Assembly: GCF_039540195.1 (NCBI RefSeq)
Contig: NZ_BAABEO010000026.1
Span: forward strand, 124,001-188,000
Source: Zafaria ginkgonis
GTDB taxonomy: Bacteria; Actinomycetota; Actinomycetes; Actinomycetales; Micrococcaceae
Reading direction: 5' to 3'
DNA length: 64,000 nucleotides
The stretch's first letter is position 1. Each line of letters starts with the position of its first letter. A program made the translations under genes and the position numbers. Below, piece after piece: positions 50,463 to 58,825 of the stretch. The notes beneath the pieces are model-generated. The model saw only the letters and a program-made list of their open reading frames with translations. It made no database searches and was not told the origin of the DNA.

Positions 50463-51911
50463 ATGAATCGTTGGGATCTGGGCGAGGCCGAGGGGCGCAT
50501 CTACTCGGGCGGCTGGCGGCCCGGCGCCGGCGGCACACTGCCCGTCACTTCGCCGGGCGACGGCGGCACGATCGGGCATATCGGCATCGCAGACGGGGCC
50601 GACGTGGAGGGTGCAGGCGCCCTTGCCCGTGCGGCCCAGGCCGGCTGGGGACAAGCCTCCTACCGGGAACGGGCCAACGTGCTGACCCGAGCCGCAGCCG
50701 CGCTGCAGGAAATCCGTGCGGACCTCGAACTCGTGCTCGTGCGCGAGAGCGGATCGCTGCCGGCCAAGGCGGCCCACGAGGTCGACAAAGCCTTCGACGA
50801 ACTCATCGCTGCGGCAAGCCTTGTCACCCTCTCCCAAGGAGACATCCTGCCCGTGGAAGACCCCAGCGTGATGGGCATTGCCCGCCGCATCCCGGTGGGA
50901 GTTGTCGGCGTCATTGCCCCGTGGAATGCCCCGCTCATGCTTGCCATGCGCTCAGTGGCCCCCGCCATCGCCCTGGGCAACGCTGTCATTGTGAAACCCG
51001 ACGTGAAAACCGCCTTCTCCGGAGGCGCGGTGATCGCGGAGATCTTCGAGCGTGCCGGGCTGCCGCGGGATGTCCTGCACATCCTGCCCGGAGGACCTGA
51101 AACGGGGGAGGCGCTGGTGCGCTCGGCGCACACCAGTGTCATCGCCTTCACCGGTTCCACCGCCGCCGGCAAACGCGTCGGCGAGGTTGCCGGCGGCCTG
51201 ATGAAGCGCGTCATCCTGGAACTCGGCGGCAACAACGCGGCGATCGTGATGGCCGATGCAGACCTCGACGCCGCGGTGGCGAACGGCGTCGCCGGCAGCT
51301 TCCGGCACCAGGGTCAGATCTGCATGGCCACCGGCCGCCATCTGGTCCACGAATCGATAGCCGATGAATACGTGACCCTCCTGAGCGCCGCCACGGCCAA
51401 GCTGCGCATGGGCGACCCGCTCGGCGAGGGCGTCACCCTGGGCCCGCTGATCAACCAAACCCAAGCCGAACGGGTACAGCGGATTGTCGATGAGGCCGTG
51501 GCCGGGGGCGCGCGCGTTGTCCATGGCGGATCCCACGACGGTGCCTTCTATGAACCGACGATCCTGGAGGACGTGACGGCCGACAACGCCGCCTTCCGAG
51601 AGGAGATCTTCGGACCGGTGGCCCCGATCACCCGCTTCGCCACCGAAGAAGAGGCGCTCGCGCTGGCCAATAAGAGCGCCTATGGGCTTTCGGCCTCCAT
51701 CCACAGCCGGGACATTGCGCGTTCGCTGGGATTTGCCTCCCGCCTGCGCGCAGGCATGGTGGCGCTGAACGGGCAGACCATTTACGACGCTGCCCACATT
51801 CCGATGGGTGGGCTCGGTGCCTCGGGCAACGGCGGGCGGCACGGCGGGCACTGGAATCTCGACGAGTTCACTTTCTGGCAGTGGGTCACGGTGCCCTCGA
51901 ACGCGGGATAG
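50463..51911 (+). CDS. Benzaldehyde/vanillin dehydrogenase-like aldehyde dehydrogenase
   Basis: Encodes 482 residues. IAPWNAPLMLAMRS (oxyanion Asn), FTGSTAAGKRVGEV, LELGGNNAAIV (base Glu) and HQGQICMATGRHLVHE (nucleophile Cys). HIPMGGLGASGNGGRHGG near the end is typical of aryl-aldehyde dehydrogenases. It would oxidise an aromatic aldehyde to the acid with NAD(P). Second aldehyde dehydrogenase of the island; flanked by terminators on both sides. Confidence 0.87.
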   Translation: MNRWDLGEAEGRIYSGGWRPGAGGTLPVTSPGDGGTIGHIGIADGADVEGAGALARAAQAGWGQASYRERANVLTRAAAALQEIRADLELVLVRESGSLPAKAAHEVDKAFDELIAAASLVTLSQGDILPVEDPSVMGIARRIPVGVVGVIAPWNAPLMLAMRSVAPAIALGNAVIVKPDVKTAFSGGAVIAEIFERAGLPRDVLHILPGGPETGEALVRSAHTSVIAFTGSTAAGKRVGEVAGGLMKRVILELGGNNAAIVMADADLDAAVANGVAGSFRHQGQICMATGRHLVHESIADEYVTLLSAATAKLRMGDPLGEGVTLGPLINQTQAERVQRIVDEAVAGGARVVHGGSHDGAFYEPTILEDVTADNAAFREEIFGPVAPITRFATEEEALALANKSAYGLSASIHSRDIARSLGFASRLRAGMVALNGQTIYDAAHIPMGGLGASGNGGRHGGHWNLDEFTFWQWVTVPSNAG

Positions 51912-51932
51912 CGCGGGGCCGGCGGACGGCAG

Positions 51933-51992
51933 AAAAGGGGACGGATGGTCCACCCCGGCGTGAAACCCGGTGGAGGGCTTCCGCCCCCTTTT
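51933..51992 (+). terminator. Extended intrinsic terminator with U-tract
   Basis: AAAAGGGG-A-CGGA (51933-51945) pairs with TCCG-C-CCCCTTTT (51980-51992), one mismatch; an inner stem TCCACC/GGTGGA adds to it. The 3' arm runs into TTTTT. In the 338-base interval 51912-52250 the only other structure is operator B at 52110-52130. Confidence 0.78.
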
Positions 51993-52109
51993 TGTGTTTC
52001 CCTTTGGTTTTGTTCCGGCTTTGGCGCCGCCTCTTCGGTGCAGGCCGCGATGCGGCACCGCGTCTGCCCGCCTTGCCATATGACTCGGGAAGCCGCGGGA
52101 GAACACCCC

Positions 52110-52130
52110 GTTCCGACACCGTGTCGGAAC
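52110..52130. promoter_or_regulatory. Perfect palindromic operator B before the monooxygenase operon
   Basis: Arms GTTCCGACAC and GTGTCGGAAC are perfect inverse copies around a single central C. It lies 120 bases upstream of the HpaB-like gene. The related copy at 44149-44170 implies a shared regulator for importer and ring-hydroxylation operons. Confidence 0.62.
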
Positions 52131-52250
52131 CCATCGCCAAAGATTCACGCAGCGGGCTGATCCTCTGCCAGACGCATTTCCCTAGTGTCGAAATACAGAT
52201 TATTGGCCTGCCCGACATCGAGGTTGGGCGGCAGAACAAGGAGTCAGACG

Positions 52251-53726
52251 ATGGATATTTCCGGCTCGACGGGTGCCATGACCGGTGAGCAATTCAAGCG
52301 GAGCCTCAACGACGGCCGCGATGTGTGGCTTGATGGCAGACGCATCGAAAACGTCGCTGAACACCCTGCGCTCAAGCCGACCGTCGATGAGTTCGCTCGC
52401 CTGCTTGACCTGCGCTTCGCAACTGCCGAAGCGCGTGCCACAACCCTCTTTGAATCCCCGGAGACGGGCAACCAGATCAGCTACGCATTCTCGTTGCCGA
52501 AAACCCAGCAGGAATTGCGTGCCAAGTTCGCCGCCTCCGCGTGGTGGATGAACGAGAGCCTGGGCCAGCTGGGCCGCTCGCCAGACTTCATGTCCAACGT
52601 CGTTGCCGGCTTGGTGGACTATGCCGACGAACTGGAGGAGAACCGCCCGGGCTTCGGTGACAACGCCCGCAACTACCACCGCTACGCGATGGAAAACGAC
52701 CTGGTGCTCACCCATGCGCTGGGTGACCCCCAGATCGACCGCAGCGCCAGCCCGCTCGACGACCCGGACCTAGCCCTGCGCATCGTGGAGGAACGCGAGG
52801 ACGGCGTCGTTCTGCGCGGTGCCAAGCAGTTGGCAACGCTCGCCCCGTTCTCCAACGAGGTGCTCGTCTACCTCAACGGCGTCACTGCTGCCCGCGGCGC
52901 CGAAGACTTCGTGATCTGGTTCGCCCTGCCGATGAACGCGCCGGGGTTGAAGATCCTGCTGCGCGAGCCGCTCGGCAACCCGGAAAGCGGCCACAGCCAC
53001 CCGTTGAGCAACAAGTACGACGAGCAGGACGCCATGTTGTTCTTCGAGGACGTCTTCCTGCCGCGCGAGCGCATCTTCCTGCAGGGCGACAGCCTGCGGG
53101 CACTCAAGGGCCTGGGCCGCATCAACGCCTGGAGCCTGCAGAGCACCCACATCCGTTTCCTGGCCCGCATGAAGTTCTTCACCTCGGTGGCCAAGAAGCT
53201 CGCCCACGCGATCGGCGTCGACTCCTTCCGAGGCATCCAGGAACAGCTTGGCGAACTGGTTTCCTACGCCCAGACCCTGGAGCTTGGCATCAAGGGCGCC
53301 GAGGCCGACTCCAGCTTCACCCCGGCCGGCAACCTGGTCCCCGGACACAGCAACGGCCTGGGCTTCTGGTCCGCCGACATCTCCGCCCGCATGGTCCAGA
53401 TCATGCGCCAGATCGCCGCCTCGGGCCTGATCATGCAGCCGACCGAGGGCGATCTTGCCAGCCCCGAGCTGCGTCCGTTCCTTGATCTGTACATGCGCGG
53501 CCACGACATCGGTGCCGCAGAGAAGGCGCGCCTCTTCCGCCTGGGATGGGAACTTGCGGGCTCGGGCTTCGGCATGCGCCAGGAACTCTACGAATACCTG
53601 CACCGCGGGGATCCCGGAGCCGGCCGCACCCGCCTGCTGCGCTCCTACGACATGTCGGACGTCGACGCCCGCGTGGACGAGCTGATCAGCGCCCCGCTGA
53701 ACGACCGAGCCCTCGCCGGCGCCTGA
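52251..53726 (+). CDS. HpaB-family FADH2-dependent monooxygenase, oxygenase component
   Basis: Encodes 491 residues from ATG at 52251 (AAGGAG upstream). The N-terminal MTGEQFKRSLNDGRDVWLDG and VAEHPALKPTVDEFARLLDL are hallmarks of 4-hydroxyphenylacetate 3-monooxygenase oxygenases. The acyl-CoA-dehydrogenase-like fold continues with LEENRPGFGDNARNYHRYAMEND and LGRINAWSLQSTH. It hydroxylates a phenol ortho to the OH using reduced flavin from a separate reductase; the flavin reductase at 57798 in the same operon is the obvious partner. Exact phenolic substrate unknown. Confidence 0.87.
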   Translation: MDISGSTGAMTGEQFKRSLNDGRDVWLDGRRIENVAEHPALKPTVDEFARLLDLRFATAEARATTLFESPETGNQISYAFSLPKTQQELRAKFAASAWWMNESLGQLGRSPDFMSNVVAGLVDYADELEENRPGFGDNARNYHRYAMENDLVLTHALGDPQIDRSASPLDDPDLALRIVEEREDGVVLRGAKQLATLAPFSNEVLVYLNGVTAARGAEDFVIWFALPMNAPGLKILLREPLGNPESGHSHPLSNKYDEQDAMLFFEDVFLPRERIFLQGDSLRALKGLGRINAWSLQSTHIRFLARMKFFTSVAKKLAHAIGVDSFRGIQEQLGELVSYAQTLELGIKGAEADSSFTPAGNLVPGHSNGLGFWSADISARMVQIMRQIAASGLIMQPTEGDLASPELRPFLDLYMRGHDIGAAEKARLFRLGWELAGSGFGMRQELYEYLHRGDPGAGRTRLLRSYDMSDVDARVDELISAPLNDRALAGA

Positions 53727-53756
53727 GCACCCCCGAGACCACAGAAGGAAGAACCC

Positions 53757-54758
53757 ATGATCATCGACGTCCACGGCCACATGTCCGCCCCGAACGACTA
53801 CTACGCATGGAAGGCCTCGCTGCTCTCGCACCGCGGTGCACACGGCGGAAAGCCGCCGGTCATCAGCGACGATGCACTCGTTGCTTCGTACCATGAGCCG
53901 CACCCCAGCTTCGGGAACATCTCGCACATGGAGCACATCGACAAGGCCGGCATCGACCTGCAGCTGATTTCTCCGCGTCCCTTCCAGATGATGCACAGCG
54001 AGCGCCCGGCAAAGCTCGTGGACTGGTTCACCGAAGAGACGAACAACCTGATCCACCGCACCACGGAACTCTTCCCGGGCCGCTTCAAGGGCGTCGCCGG
54101 CATGCCGCAGAGCCCGGACTACACCCCCGCGCAGTGGACGAAGGAACTGCGCCGCACCGTGACCGAGCTCGGCTTCGTCGGCGCCATGCTGAACCCGGAC
54201 CCGCACGAGGGCCTGCAGATCCCGCCGGCGCTCGGCGACGAGTACTGGTACCCGGTGTACGAGGAACTCTGCGCGCTTGACGTCCCGGTGCTGATCCACG
54301 CCGCCGGCTGCAAGCCGCCGGCACGCGAGCCGTACAGCCTGCACTTCATCCAGGAGGAGACGGTCGGTGTCTGGAGCCTGATCAACTCGAACGTGCTCAA
54401 GGACTTCCCGGACCTGAAGGTCATCGTCTCGCACGGCGGCGGCGCCATTCCGTACCAGGTCGGCCGCTTCCTCCCCTCGGTGGTGCGCACCGGCGTCTCC
54501 TACCTCGACAAGCTGCGCAGCCTGTACTTCGACTCCTGCCTGTACACCCGGGACAGCCTCGAACTGCTGATGAAGGTCGTTGGCACCGACCGCGTGCTGT
54601 TCGGCTCGGAGAAGCCGGGCACCGGTTCGCAGATCGATCCCGAGACCGGCCGCTGGTTCGACGACATCCACCTGCTCATCGACGACATCGACTGGCTTGA
54701 GGCAGAGGGCCGCGAAGCCGTCTTCGAGGGCAATGCCCGCAAGCTGTTCCGCCTGTAA
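53757..54758 (+). CDS. LigJ-like 4-oxalomesaconate hydratase (amidohydrolase family)
   Basis: Encodes 333 residues. Metal site MIIDVHGHM (Asp4, His6, His8), then CLALD-type VPVLIHAAG, VSHGGGAIPYQVGRF and FGSEKPGTGSQIDPETGRWFDD. These closely parallel LigJ of the protocatechuate 4,5-cleavage pathway, which hydrates 4-oxalomesaconate to 4-carboxy-4-hydroxy-2-oxoadipate. The gene precedes a LigB-type dioxygenase and LigK-like aldolases, which would provide and use those compounds. ACMSD-like decarboxylation is the less likely alternative. Confidence 0.82.
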   Translation: MIIDVHGHMSAPNDYYAWKASLLSHRGAHGGKPPVISDDALVASYHEPHPSFGNISHMEHIDKAGIDLQLISPRPFQMMHSERPAKLVDWFTEETNNLIHRTTELFPGRFKGVAGMPQSPDYTPAQWTKELRRTVTELGFVGAMLNPDPHEGLQIPPALGDEYWYPVYEELCALDVPVLIHAAGCKPPAREPYSLHFIQEETVGVWSLINSNVLKDFPDLKVIVSHGGGAIPYQVGRFLPSVVRTGVSYLDKLRSLYFDSCLYTRDSLELLMKVVGTDRVLFGSEKPGTGSQIDPETGRWFDDIHLLIDDIDWLEAEGREAVFEGNARKLFRL

Positions 54759-54782
54759 CCCAGAGACCAGAAAGGATTCTCC

Positions 54783-55799
54783 ATGACCGAGATCGTCGCC
54801 GGCATCGGCACCTCCCACGGCCCGCAGCTCAAGGCAGCACCGCCCGTGGCCTGGGAGACCCGCGGTGTCGCGGACCGCAAGAGCAAGAAGCTGAAATTCC
54901 GCGGAGGCACATACTCCTACGAGGAGCTGCGCGAACTGCGCGAGGACTTCTCGCAGGAGATCACCCACGAGGTCATGCAGCGTCGCTGGGACAGCTGCCA
55001 GGGCTCGATGGATGAACTCTCCACGTTCATCAAGGAGCAGGACGTCGATGTGCTGGTCATCGTCTCCAGCGACCACAAGGAGACCTTCGGCGACGAATGC
55101 CTCGCCCCGTTCGCGATCTACTGGGGCGATTCGGTGCTGCACGTCCCCTACACCCAGGAGCAGCTCGACGAGATGGCGCCGGGTCTTGCCGAGGCAGCCA
55201 CCGGCGACGTGCCCGGCCACACGATCGAGCGCCCCACCCACCGGGCGCTGGGTCGCCACCTGATCCAATCCGTCCAGGAAGACGGCTTCGACGTCTCGGC
55301 CTCCGAGGAGCTGCCGGCCGGCCGCTACGAGAACTACACGATCCCGCACGGTTTCGGTTTCATCTACCAGCGCTTCATGGGCGAGGACTCCACGGTTCCG
55401 ATGGTGCCGGTCTTCATCAACACCTTCTGGGAACCAAACCCGCCGACGGCCAAGCGCTGCCACGATTTCGGCCGCGCCCTGGCCCGTGCCATCGAGTCGT
55501 TTCCCGGCGACCTTCGGGTCGGCGTCGTGGCCTCCGGCGGGCTGAGCCACTTCGTCATCGACGAGAAGCTGGACGAAGAGTTCTGCGAGGCAATGCGAAA
55601 CCGCGATTCGGAATACCTGCGCACTGTCCCCGCGTCGGAAATGATGTCCGGTGCCTCCGAGCTGCGCAACTGGATCGCCGTGGCCGGCATCGCCGACGAG
55701 ACGGGCCTCGCGGTGACGAAGCTTGACTACGTGCCCGCCTACCGCACCGAAGCGGGCACCGGCAACGCCATGGGCTTTGTCACCTGGGAGCGTGACTGA
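54783..55799 (+). CDS. LigB-type class III extradiol ring-cleavage dioxygenase
   Basis: Encodes 338 residues. GIGTSHGPQLKAAPP supplies the N-terminal metal His; VIVSSDHKETFGD and PHGFGFIYQRFMG and VVASGGLSHFVID give the remaining active-site His/Glu pattern of the LigB/protocatechuate 4,5-dioxygenase beta family. Fe(II)-dependent meta-cleavage of a catechol or gallate-like diol. No separate alpha subunit (LigA) is seen, though single-subunit types exist. Starts 24 bases after the hydratase. Confidence 0.87.
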   Translation: MTEIVAGIGTSHGPQLKAAPPVAWETRGVADRKSKKLKFRGGTYSYEELRELREDFSQEITHEVMQRRWDSCQGSMDELSTFIKEQDVDVLVIVSSDHKETFGDECLAPFAIYWGDSVLHVPYTQEQLDEMAPGLAEAATGDVPGHTIERPTHRALGRHLIQSVQEDGFDVSASEELPAGRYENYTIPHGFGFIYQRFMGEDSTVPMVPVFINTFWEPNPPTAKRCHDFGRALARAIESFPGDLRVGVVASGGLSHFVIDEKLDEEFCEAMRNRDSEYLRTVPASEMMSGASELRNWIAVAGIADETGLAVTKLDYVPAYRTEAGTGNAMGFVTWERD

Positions 55800-55801
55800 C
55801 C

Positions 55802-56485
55802 ATGGCCGGGTCACAGGTGGCACTCTCCCCGGCGCAGGCCATCGCGGTGCTGCGCACGCTCGATAGCTGCGCGGTCTCCGATGCGCTGGACACCCTCGGT
55901 TTGCCGGGGGCCGTGACGGGCATTTCGGCGATGTGGCCGACGGACACGGTCATGGCCGGGCGCGTGCGCACCGTCACCGCGGCCCCCAAGTCCAGCGGCG
56001 GCCCGAGCGATCACATCGCCACGGCACTTGTTGCCGGCGCCGAACGCGACGACATCGTGGTGATCGACAACCACGGCCGCACCGACGTTTCCTGCTGGGG
56101 CGGGTTGCTGGCCGAAGCCTCAATCCAGCGCGGCATCGCCGGGGTCATCGTCGATGGTGCCTGCCGCGACGTGCAGGAATCGCAGGCGCTCGGACTGAAC
56201 CTCTATGCCCGGGCCGCGGTGCCGGTCAGCGCCCGCGGCCGCATCGTCCAGCAGGCCATGGACGAGCGCATCCAGGTCGCAGGAGTTTCCGTGGCGTCCT
56301 TTGACTACGTCATCGCCGACGTCAACGGCGTGGTGTTTGTCGCGGCGCAGCACGCCGAGCGCGTGCTGGAACTGGCCCAGCGCATCGTGGCTCGAGAGGC
56401 CGCGATGGCGCAGGCAGTACGTAGCGGACGCGACGTGCGCGAGGTCATGCACGATTCACAATTCCCAACGGTCACAGCGGAGTAA
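55802..56485 (+). CDS. RraA/LigK-like class II aldolase-family protein, copy 1
   Basis: Encodes 227 residues; starts 2 bases after the dioxygenase stop. Keeps the GACRD motif (Arg122, Asp123) that binds substrate and metal in 4-hydroxy-4-methyl-2-oxoglutarate/4-carboxy-4-hydroxy-2-oxoadipate aldolases, plus SCWGGLLA. RraA-only proteins lack the full aldolase set, but this copy has it. Likely splits the LigJ product to pyruvate and oxaloacetate (inference). Confidence 0.8.
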   Translation: MAGSQVALSPAQAIAVLRTLDSCAVSDALDTLGLPGAVTGISAMWPTDTVMAGRVRTVTAAPKSSGGPSDHIATALVAGAERDDIVVIDNHGRTDVSCWGGLLAEASIQRGIAGVIVDGACRDVQESQALGLNLYARAAVPVSARGRIVQQAMDERIQVAGVSVASFDYVIADVNGVVFVAAQHAERVLELAQRIVAREAAMAQAVRSGRDVREVMHDSQFPTVTAE

Positions 56486-56488
56486 GCC

Positions 56489-57145
56489 ATGACAGAGCCA
56501 ATCATCACCCGATTTTCACGGCTCGGGACCGCGACGGTCTCCGACGCCTTGGACAAGCTGGGCCTGCCCGGCAGCCTGCTGGGTATTGCGCCGCTGGCCG
56601 ATGCACAGCACATGGTGGGTCGCGCGTTCACCGTGCGCTACGTCAGCGCGCAAACCCCCGCCGGCACCGTCGGGGACTTCATCGACCAGGTCATGCCCGG
56701 TGAAGTAGTGGTGCTGGATAACGACGCCCGCGTCGACTGCACGGTCTGGGGAGACATCCTCACCGCCGTCGCACACCACCGCGGCATCGCCGGCACGGTG
56801 ATCGAGGGTGTCTGCCGCGACACCCACCGTGCGCTGTCGATCAACTACCCGATCTTCAGCCGTGGCCGCTTCATGCGCACCGGCAAGGACCGCGTTGAGG
56901 TTGCCGAGGAGAGAGGCCCCGTCACCATCGGCGGAGTCACGGTCCGCCAGGGCGACATCCTGCTCGGCGACTCCGACGGCGTGGTGGCGATTCCCCGCGA
57001 ATCCGAAGAGCGGGTGCTGGAAATCGCCGAATCGATCGATGCGCGCGAGGACTCGATCCTGGCAGCGGCGTTGGCCGGTGCCACGATTGCCGAGGCCCGC
57101 GCCCGATTCGGTTACCACAACCTGCAGCGAAAGGACGCGGAATGA
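56489..57145 (+). CDS. RraA/LigK-like class II aldolase-family protein, copy 2
   Basis: Encodes 218 residues; the fold and the GVCRD motif (Arg110, Asp111) and VWGDILT match copy 1, but overall identity by eye is modest, so this is an old rather than a recent duplication. Overlaps copy 3 by 4 bases. It could be the true 4-carboxy-4-hydroxy-2-oxoadipate aldolase or an oxaloacetate decarboxylase, an activity shared by this family. Confidence 0.8.
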   Translation: MTEPIITRFSRLGTATVSDALDKLGLPGSLLGIAPLADAQHMVGRAFTVRYVSAQTPAGTVGDFIDQVMPGEVVVLDNDARVDCTVWGDILTAVAHHRGIAGTVIEGVCRDTHRALSINYPIFSRGRFMRTGKDRVEVAEERGPVTIGGVTVRQGDILLGDSDGVVAIPRESEERVLEIAESIDAREDSILAAALAGATIAEARARFGYHNLQRKDAE

Positions 57146-57795
57146 TCGACCTCGACGATGACGCGGACGAATTGCTCCGGCTCGGTTCCGCGACCCTGTA
57201 CGAGTCCTCGGGCAGCGACTGCTTCCTGGATGCAGCCTTCCGCCCGGCCTGGGCCGGAGCGGAAATCGTTGGCCGGGCGCTGCCCCTGAGTGCGCAGGCC
57301 GGCGACAACCTTGCCCTGCACCACGGCATTGGCGAGGCAGGCGACGGAGACGTGCTCGTCGTTGACGGCGGCGGCGCCCCCTATGGCTATTGGGGCGAGG
57401 TCATGGCCGTTGCCGCGCAGTCACGCGGCATCCGCGGACTGGTGATCGACGGGGGAGTGCGTGACACCGAACAGCTTTCGCGGCTTCGCTTCCCGGCCTT
57501 CAGCACCTCGATCTCCATCCGAGGCACGATCAAGCAGTGGCCCGGAACGGTCGGTTTGCCGGTGACACTGCGCGGGCGCGTGGTGCGCCGGGGCGATGTT
57601 GTGGTGGCCGACCGCGACGGCGTCGCCATCCTGCCCTACGAGCGCTATGCCGAGATCCTCGAAGCGGCCCGGGCCCGCGCCGCCAAGGAAGAGGCCCACA
57701 TGGAACGCCTGCGGGCGGGGGAACTCACCCTTGACCTCTACGGCTTCCGCTCCCTGGGTTCGCCCATTTCAGACTCCAACCAACCTGTGAGGTAG
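57142..57795 (+). CDS. RraA/LigK-like class II aldolase-family protein, copy 3
   Basis: Encodes 217 residues. GGVRD (Arg107, Asp108) and YWGEVMA are kept, and the C-terminal helix MERLRAGELTLDLYGF is extended. More divergent than the other two at the N-terminus, where TLYESSG replaces ATVSDAL-type sequence. Coupled to copy 2 by an ATGA overlap. Function may be a second aldol cleavage, a tautomerase-like or an oxaloacetate decarboxylase step. Confidence 0.78.
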   Translation: MIDLDDDADELLRLGSATLYESSGSDCFLDAAFRPAWAGAEIVGRALPLSAQAGDNLALHHGIGEAGDGDVLVVDGGGAPYGYWGEVMAVAAQSRGIRGLVIDGGVRDTEQLSRLRFPAFSTSISIRGTIKQWPGTVGLPVTLRGRVVRRGDVVVADRDGVAILPYERYAEILEAARARAAKEEAHMERLRAGELTLDLYGFRSLGSPISDSNQPVR

Positions 57796-57797
57796 CC

Positions 57798-58790
57798 ATG
57801 TCCCTCGAAGAAGAACAGCAGAACCGACTCGACAGCTTCCGCCAGGCCGCGGGCAGGTTCGCCTCAGGGGTCACGGTCGTGACCACGGCCCACGACGGCC
57901 ATGTCTACGGCATCACCGCCACGTCGTTTGTCTCCCTGTCGCTCAATCCGCTGCTCGTCACGGTGTCCATCAATGTGCACAGCCCGATCCTCGATGAGAT
58001 TCGAGGGAGCGGGGCGTTCGCCATAAACGTGCTCTCCAATGAGCAGCAGGACGTCTCGGCCTACTTTGCCCGGCGTGGACGCGGCCGCAGCAGGGGCTCC
58101 TTCGAGGAGGTCGGGACGCATGTCGAGACCACCGGGGCACCCGTGGTTACGGGGGCGCTGAGCTGGTTCGATTGCACCGTGCATACGATGCTCGAGGGAG
58201 GCGACCACACCATTCTGGTGGGCGAGGTCAAGGCGGCGGGAGGCGGCACGGGTGAGCCGCTGCTGTACTGGTCGGGGAACTACCGTGAACTCAGCCCGGC
58301 GGAAGAGCAGGCGGCGCAGGAGACCGCGTTGACCGATGACATCCACCGGATCGCCGACTCCCTCTCCGCTCAGCTTCACCTGCACGGCATGAGCCCTGCA
58401 CAGCTGATCGATGCGCAGCGCGCCGTCGAGCCGGAGGCCGCCGCGCTGGCCGCACGCGATGCCACCAAGGAGCAGACCGCGCAGCTGCGGGTCCTGGTTG
58501 AGGAGGCCGAACGGCACACGGGTGACGCGGCACGCTACAACCCGCTGTCCCTCGAGTTCCACGCCCGGCTCGGGCTGCTGAGCGGCAATCCGGCGATCGC
58601 CGCTTCGGTCAACGCGCTCAACCGTCCGCGCGAGAGCCGTTACGCCGCGGACACCACCGCGGAACGGGCAAACCGCGCCGTCGCCGCCCACAAGGGAATC
58701 CTCGAGGCCATCGAGTCCCGAGACGAGGACAAGGCCCGCCGGCTGATGATGGAGCACCTGGGCACCGTCGCCGCGGGAATCCAATGCTGA
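57798..58790 (+). CDS. Flavin reductase fused to a GntR-type FCD ligand-binding domain
   Basis: Encodes 330 residues in two parts. Residues about 8-165 are an HpaC-like flavin reductase (GRFASGVTVVTT, GITATSFVSLSLNPLLVTVSI, FAINVLS). Residues about 175-325 match the all-helical FCD effector domain of FadR/GntR regulators (AVEPEAAALAARDAT, SLEFHARLGLLSGNP, AAHKGILEAIE, MMEHL), keeping three metal-ligand His (255, 298, 320) but with Ser in place of the usual Asp. There is no helix-turn-helix. It should supply FADH2 to the HpaB-like oxygenase; the FCD part probably senses substrate, by analogy with the effector-controlled reductase of Acinetobacter 4-hydroxyphenylacetate hydroxylase. Confidence 0.85.
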   Translation: MSLEEEQQNRLDSFRQAAGRFASGVTVVTTAHDGHVYGITATSFVSLSLNPLLVTVSINVHSPILDEIRGSGAFAINVLSNEQQDVSAYFARRGRGRSRGSFEEVGTHVETTGAPVVTGALSWFDCTVHTMLEGGDHTILVGEVKAAGGGTGEPLLYWSGNYRELSPAEEQAAQETALTDDIHRIADSLSAQLHLHGMSPAQLIDAQRAVEPEAAALAARDATKEQTAQLRVLVEEAERHTGDAARYNPLSLEFHARLGLLSGNPAIAASVNALNRPRESRYAADTTAERANRAVAAHKGILEAIESRDEDKARRLMMEHLGTVAAGIQC

Positions 58791-58825
58791 ACTACGAGGC
58801 CCGGCCTCAGGGACAACGGAGCGAA

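Noticed and set aside
52770..55823. 1017-residue open frame on the reverse strand
   Set aside because: Antisense shadow of the HpaB-, LigJ- and LigB-like genes; no domain pattern, while the forward genes have clear motifs and ribosome binding sites.
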